Virus record (IMG/VR): IMGVR_UViG_3300029984_000001 | Coordinates: 1-64,000 of that record | Strand: one strand, 5' to 3' | Length of the DNA: 64,000 nucleotides | DNA from: a virus | Shown here: in pieces, positions 61,967 through 64,000 of the stretch | Numbering within the stretch: position 1 is the first letter of the stretch | Layout: every line of letters begins with the position of its first letter | The notes under the pieces: model-generated | What the model was told of the DNA's origin: nothing | The model's database searches: none | The model's input: only the letters and a program-made list of their open reading frames with translations | Program-made: the position numbers and the translations under genes

Positions 61967-62269
61967 GTGACTAATAAAAAAGCTATCCCTAGAGCAGCCA
62001 GATCCTTAAGAGTAGTTCTTGGATTTAAAAATTCTATTAAAGTAGTTAAAAAGTTAATTAATCATGATAGTGAAGAAGAAATATTAAAATTCATTTCAAA
62101 TTGTGATGTATTTATTGAAACTAAAATAACGGGAATATGTGACAGAGATGGAGGTTTAGAAGGATATCATACTCTTAATAAAAATAATAAATCTTGCCGT
62201 ATTTCTTTTTGTTGCACTGGTATGTATATACCAAATTCTGATAATACTAAGGCTGACCCCTTGGTATGA
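61967..62269 (+). CDS. Hypothetical protein, 100 aa
   Basis: GTG start 61967 (AAGGAGGA upstream; the ATG two bases earlier reads into TGA). Basic N-terminus (NKKAIPRAARSLRVVLGFKN), then an acidic helix and a cysteine-containing C-terminus (CRISFCCTGMYIPNSDN). Same operon as the metallo-beta-lactamase fusion. Not recognised. Confidence 0.7.
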   Translation: MTNKKAIPRAARSLRVVLGFKNSIKVVKKLINHDSEEEILKFISNCDVFIETKITGICDRDGGLEGYHTLNKNNKSCRISFCCTGMYIPNSDNTKADPLV

Positions 62270-62294
62270 ATCAATAAATTAGGAGGAATTATAA

Positions 62295-62897
62295 ATGGAT
62301 AAAAAAGGACATATTTGGTATATAAATGAAGAGGGAAAATATTGTAGATTATTTGAGTTTATGGTTTATATAATTAAACCCGTGACAATATCTGATATAA
62401 TTAAATTTGAATTAGATTTTGATAATGGTCAAAAATTAATAAGAGAAGTGAATGAATGTAAAATAGAAGGACCTTATATTTTAGATCAACATTGTTTTGG
62501 TGACAATGAATCTATTGTAATGAAACATCATAAATTAGGTAATTTGCAAGAGATAAATAAAGAAGAAATAATATCTGGTATAAAAGAAAAAATAAATGAA
62601 ATAGAAAGATTAAAAGAACTTATAACATTATCAGAAGAAATCAATATGGGTAATATTTGTACTAATAATATAATTGTTGATTTTGGAATAACTAAATGTG
62701 TATTCACAGATAGCGAAATTTATTATTTACACTCAATTAATAAAATAGGAATTTCTACAGATATAGATTGTACTGGTACAAGTTTTGAATTTGATGATAT
62801 TAAAGAAGGTTATAAAATCATAGTATCATATAAAGATTCAGGTAATGAATCAATATATGATGAACCTCATTTATTAGTAGAATTTATAGAAAAATAA
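62295..62897 (+). CDS. Hypothetical protein, 200 aa
   Basis: ATG 62295 behind AGGAGG. The N-terminal WYINEEGKYCRLFEFMVYII and the central acid/basic coil (SGIKEKINEIERLKELITLS) suggest an alpha/beta start, a coiled coil and a beta-rich end (IVDFGITKCVFTDSEIYYLH). No catalytic motif. Last gene before a terminator and the beta' N-terminal unit. Confidence 0.75.
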   Translation: MDKKGHIWYINEEGKYCRLFEFMVYIIKPVTISDIIKFELDFDNGQKLIREVNECKIEGPYILDQHCFGDNESIVMKHHKLGNLQEINKEEIISGIKEKINEIERLKELITLSEEINMGNICTNNIIVDFGITKCVFTDSEIYYLHSINKIGISTDIDCTGTSFEFDDIKEGYKIIVSYKDSGNESIYDEPHLLVEFIEK

Positions 62898-62950
62898 ATA
62901 TACACAAACTATATAATGTTGAGAGGTTTTCTATATATAATTTATTATTT

Positions 62951-62982
62951 ATAAAGAGGTGTAAAAACCTCTTTATTTTTTA
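62951..62982 (+). terminator. Terminator before the beta' N-terminal unit
   Basis: ATAAAGAGGT / ACCTCTTTAT perfect stem with a GTAAAA loop and TTTTTAAT tail. Confidence 0.85.
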
Positions 62983-62990
62983 ATATCCGT

Positions 62991-63013
62991 TATAATTATA
63001 TATTATAATATTG
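62991..63013 (+). promoter_or_regulatory. Candidate phage promoter (conserved motif) for beta' N-terminal gene
   Basis: TATAATTATATATTATAATA then TTG, close to the full consensus, 72 nt before the ATG at 63085; a short GTG-started frame overlaps in between, but it has no convincing ribosome-binding site. Confidence 0.7.
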
Positions 63014-63084
63014 AGAGGGGATGATTGTATTGTGATAGTTTTATTAAATAAAATATACTTTATACTGGAGGGAGAAAAATATAA

Positions 63085-64000
63085 ATGGGAAATTTTGAGG
63101 TAAAATGCTCGTATCCTAATAATCCGAATTTTACATATGAACCCACACTAGAAGTTATTAATATGGATGAGGACAAGAAATATAATATATTATATGAGGA
63201 TGGTTTTGTTCTTAGTGGAATTCAAAGTTCATTCAAGAAAGATCTGAAGAATCCATCAGGTATTTTCTCTACTAAATTTGGACAAGGTCTAGGAGATATA
63301 AATGCGTTTGATAATAGATACAAATGTACATGTGGTAATGTTAATCAAAGAATTCATAACGGAGCTATATGTCCAGATTGTGGGACTAAAGTAAAATATG
63401 TAGATGATAATTTAAATATATTTGGTTGGATGACTGTTCAAAATTATTGGATTATACATCCTAATCTATTTAAAGCAATAGCATCATATATTTCTCCTAA
63501 GAAATTTGAAAAGATTATAGGATATGAAGAGAAGAAAGATCAAAATGGGCATAAAATAATTGTAGAATATCAACCAGATAAGGAAAAGAAAGAAGAAAGA
63601 TATTTTGGTTTAGGGTTAATAGATTTTAAAGAGAAATTTGACGAGATCATGCAGTTCTATTATACTCCTAAGAAGAAAGAAAAATATGACCACATCATGA
63701 AGAATAGAGATAAAGTATTTACACAATCTATTGCCGTGTTCTCTAGTCTCCTCAGACCTACCGAAACGACGTCTGACAAATTTATATTCGAAAGTTCTAA
63801 TGCTCAGTATCATATGATGACTAAATTAGTTACTTTATTAAACGACAAGTACATAAGGAGTTCTTACGGTAAGAAAACAAAAAATCAATTACTATATGAT
63901 TTGTGTTTAAAATATCAAGAATTATATGGAGAGATTGAAAACATATTATCTTCTAAGAAAGGACAACTAAGACAATGCTTTGGTGGTAGATCTTCTTTTT
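63085..64000 (+). CDS. RNA polymerase beta' subunit, N-terminal half (runs off the window end)
   Basis: ATG 63085 behind GGAGGGAG; open to base 64000. The start region holds SGIFSTKFGQGLGDINAFDN, then the zinc-binding CTCGNVNQRIHNGAICPDCG that matches the N-terminal zinc site of beta'. At the end of the window KKGQLRQCFGGRSSF begins to match the [21 protein letters not shown] region, so the catalytic DFDGD motif should lie just beyond base 64000. It pairs with the C-terminal half at 58365-59588, encoded 3.5 kb upstream. Confidence 0.88.
   Translation, partial: MGNFEVKCSYPNNPNFTYEPTLEVINMDEDKKYNILYEDGFVLSGIQSSFKKDLKNPSGIFSTKFGQGLGDINAFDNRYKCTCGNVNQRIHNGAICPDCGTKVKYVDDNLNIFGWMTVQNYWIIHPNLFKAIASYISPKKFEKIIGYEEKKDQNGHKIIVEYQPDKEKKEERYFGLGLIDFKEKFDEIMQFYYTPKKKEKYDHIMKNRDKVFTQSIAVFSSLLRPTETTSDKFIFESSNAQYHMMTKLVTLLNDKYIRSSYGKKTKNQLLYDLCLKYQELYGEIENILSSKKGQLRQCFGGRSSF

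Overview
The window is one contiguous, very AT-rich piece of a large double-stranded DNA bacteriophage, most likely a jumbo tailed phage of an anaerobic Firmicute (a clostridial host fits best). The evidence: phage-type multisubunit RNA polymerase genes (a beta-like protein at 9888-15116, a beta' C-terminal half at 58365-59588 and a beta' N-terminal half entering at 63085); a 2910-residue tape-measure protein with three cell-wall hydrolase domains; an endolysin with clostridial-type aromatic/glycine cell-wall repeats; a holin; and an oxygen-sensitive class III ribonucleotide reductase (NrdD) interrupted by two group I introns. No ribosomal, tRNA or host housekeeping gene was seen.

Layout. 1-9781 is on the minus strand and is tail/virion related: a partial SH3-like protein, the giant tape measure and two small genes. 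From 9888 nearly everything is on the plus strand: RNAP beta fused to a GNAT domain (9888-15116); small unknown genes (15234-19487); a nucleotide/DNA block with a frame-disrupted adenine methylase, thymidylate synthase and a macro-domain gene broken by a stop (19568-21368); a proteasome-like Ntn hydrolase and a HAD phosphatase (22104-23284); unknown and zincin-like genes (23291-28620); a non-coding stretch (28640-29379); nrdD in three exons (29380-32433); a DHH phosphoesterase (33241-34518); three tandem BCS1-like AAA+ ATPases (34594-38252); regulators and zincin-like genes (38245-43191); RNase H (43355-44071); a block of phage-specific unknown genes including a possible kinase-like protein (44079-49828); the lysis region, partly on the minus strand (49858-53479); probable virion proteins (54508-57848); and the beta' halves, separated by an HNH protein and a metallo-beta-lactamase fusion (58365-64000).

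Gene organisation is very regular: short operons with strong Shine-Dalgarno sites, closed by GC-rich hairpin/T-tract terminators. Many operons are preceded by one conserved AT-rich sequence, close to TATA(A/G)TTATATATTATA followed 4-6 nt later by TG, and no host-type -35 box is apparent. This is a good candidate for the promoter of the phage's own RNA polymerase.

The less ordinary points are the shared promoter-like motif, a short N-terminal motif (K-x-F/Y-M-x-R/K) on five otherwise unrelated proteins, the GNAT-RNAP beta fusion, beta' halves in reversed gene order, two sibling introns in one gene, an 8-bp tandem duplication that breaks a methylase, AAA+ paralogues whose N-terminal domains are split off, and a perfect hairpin presenting a ribosome-binding site. 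Calls rest on motif recognition by eye; no database search was possible.
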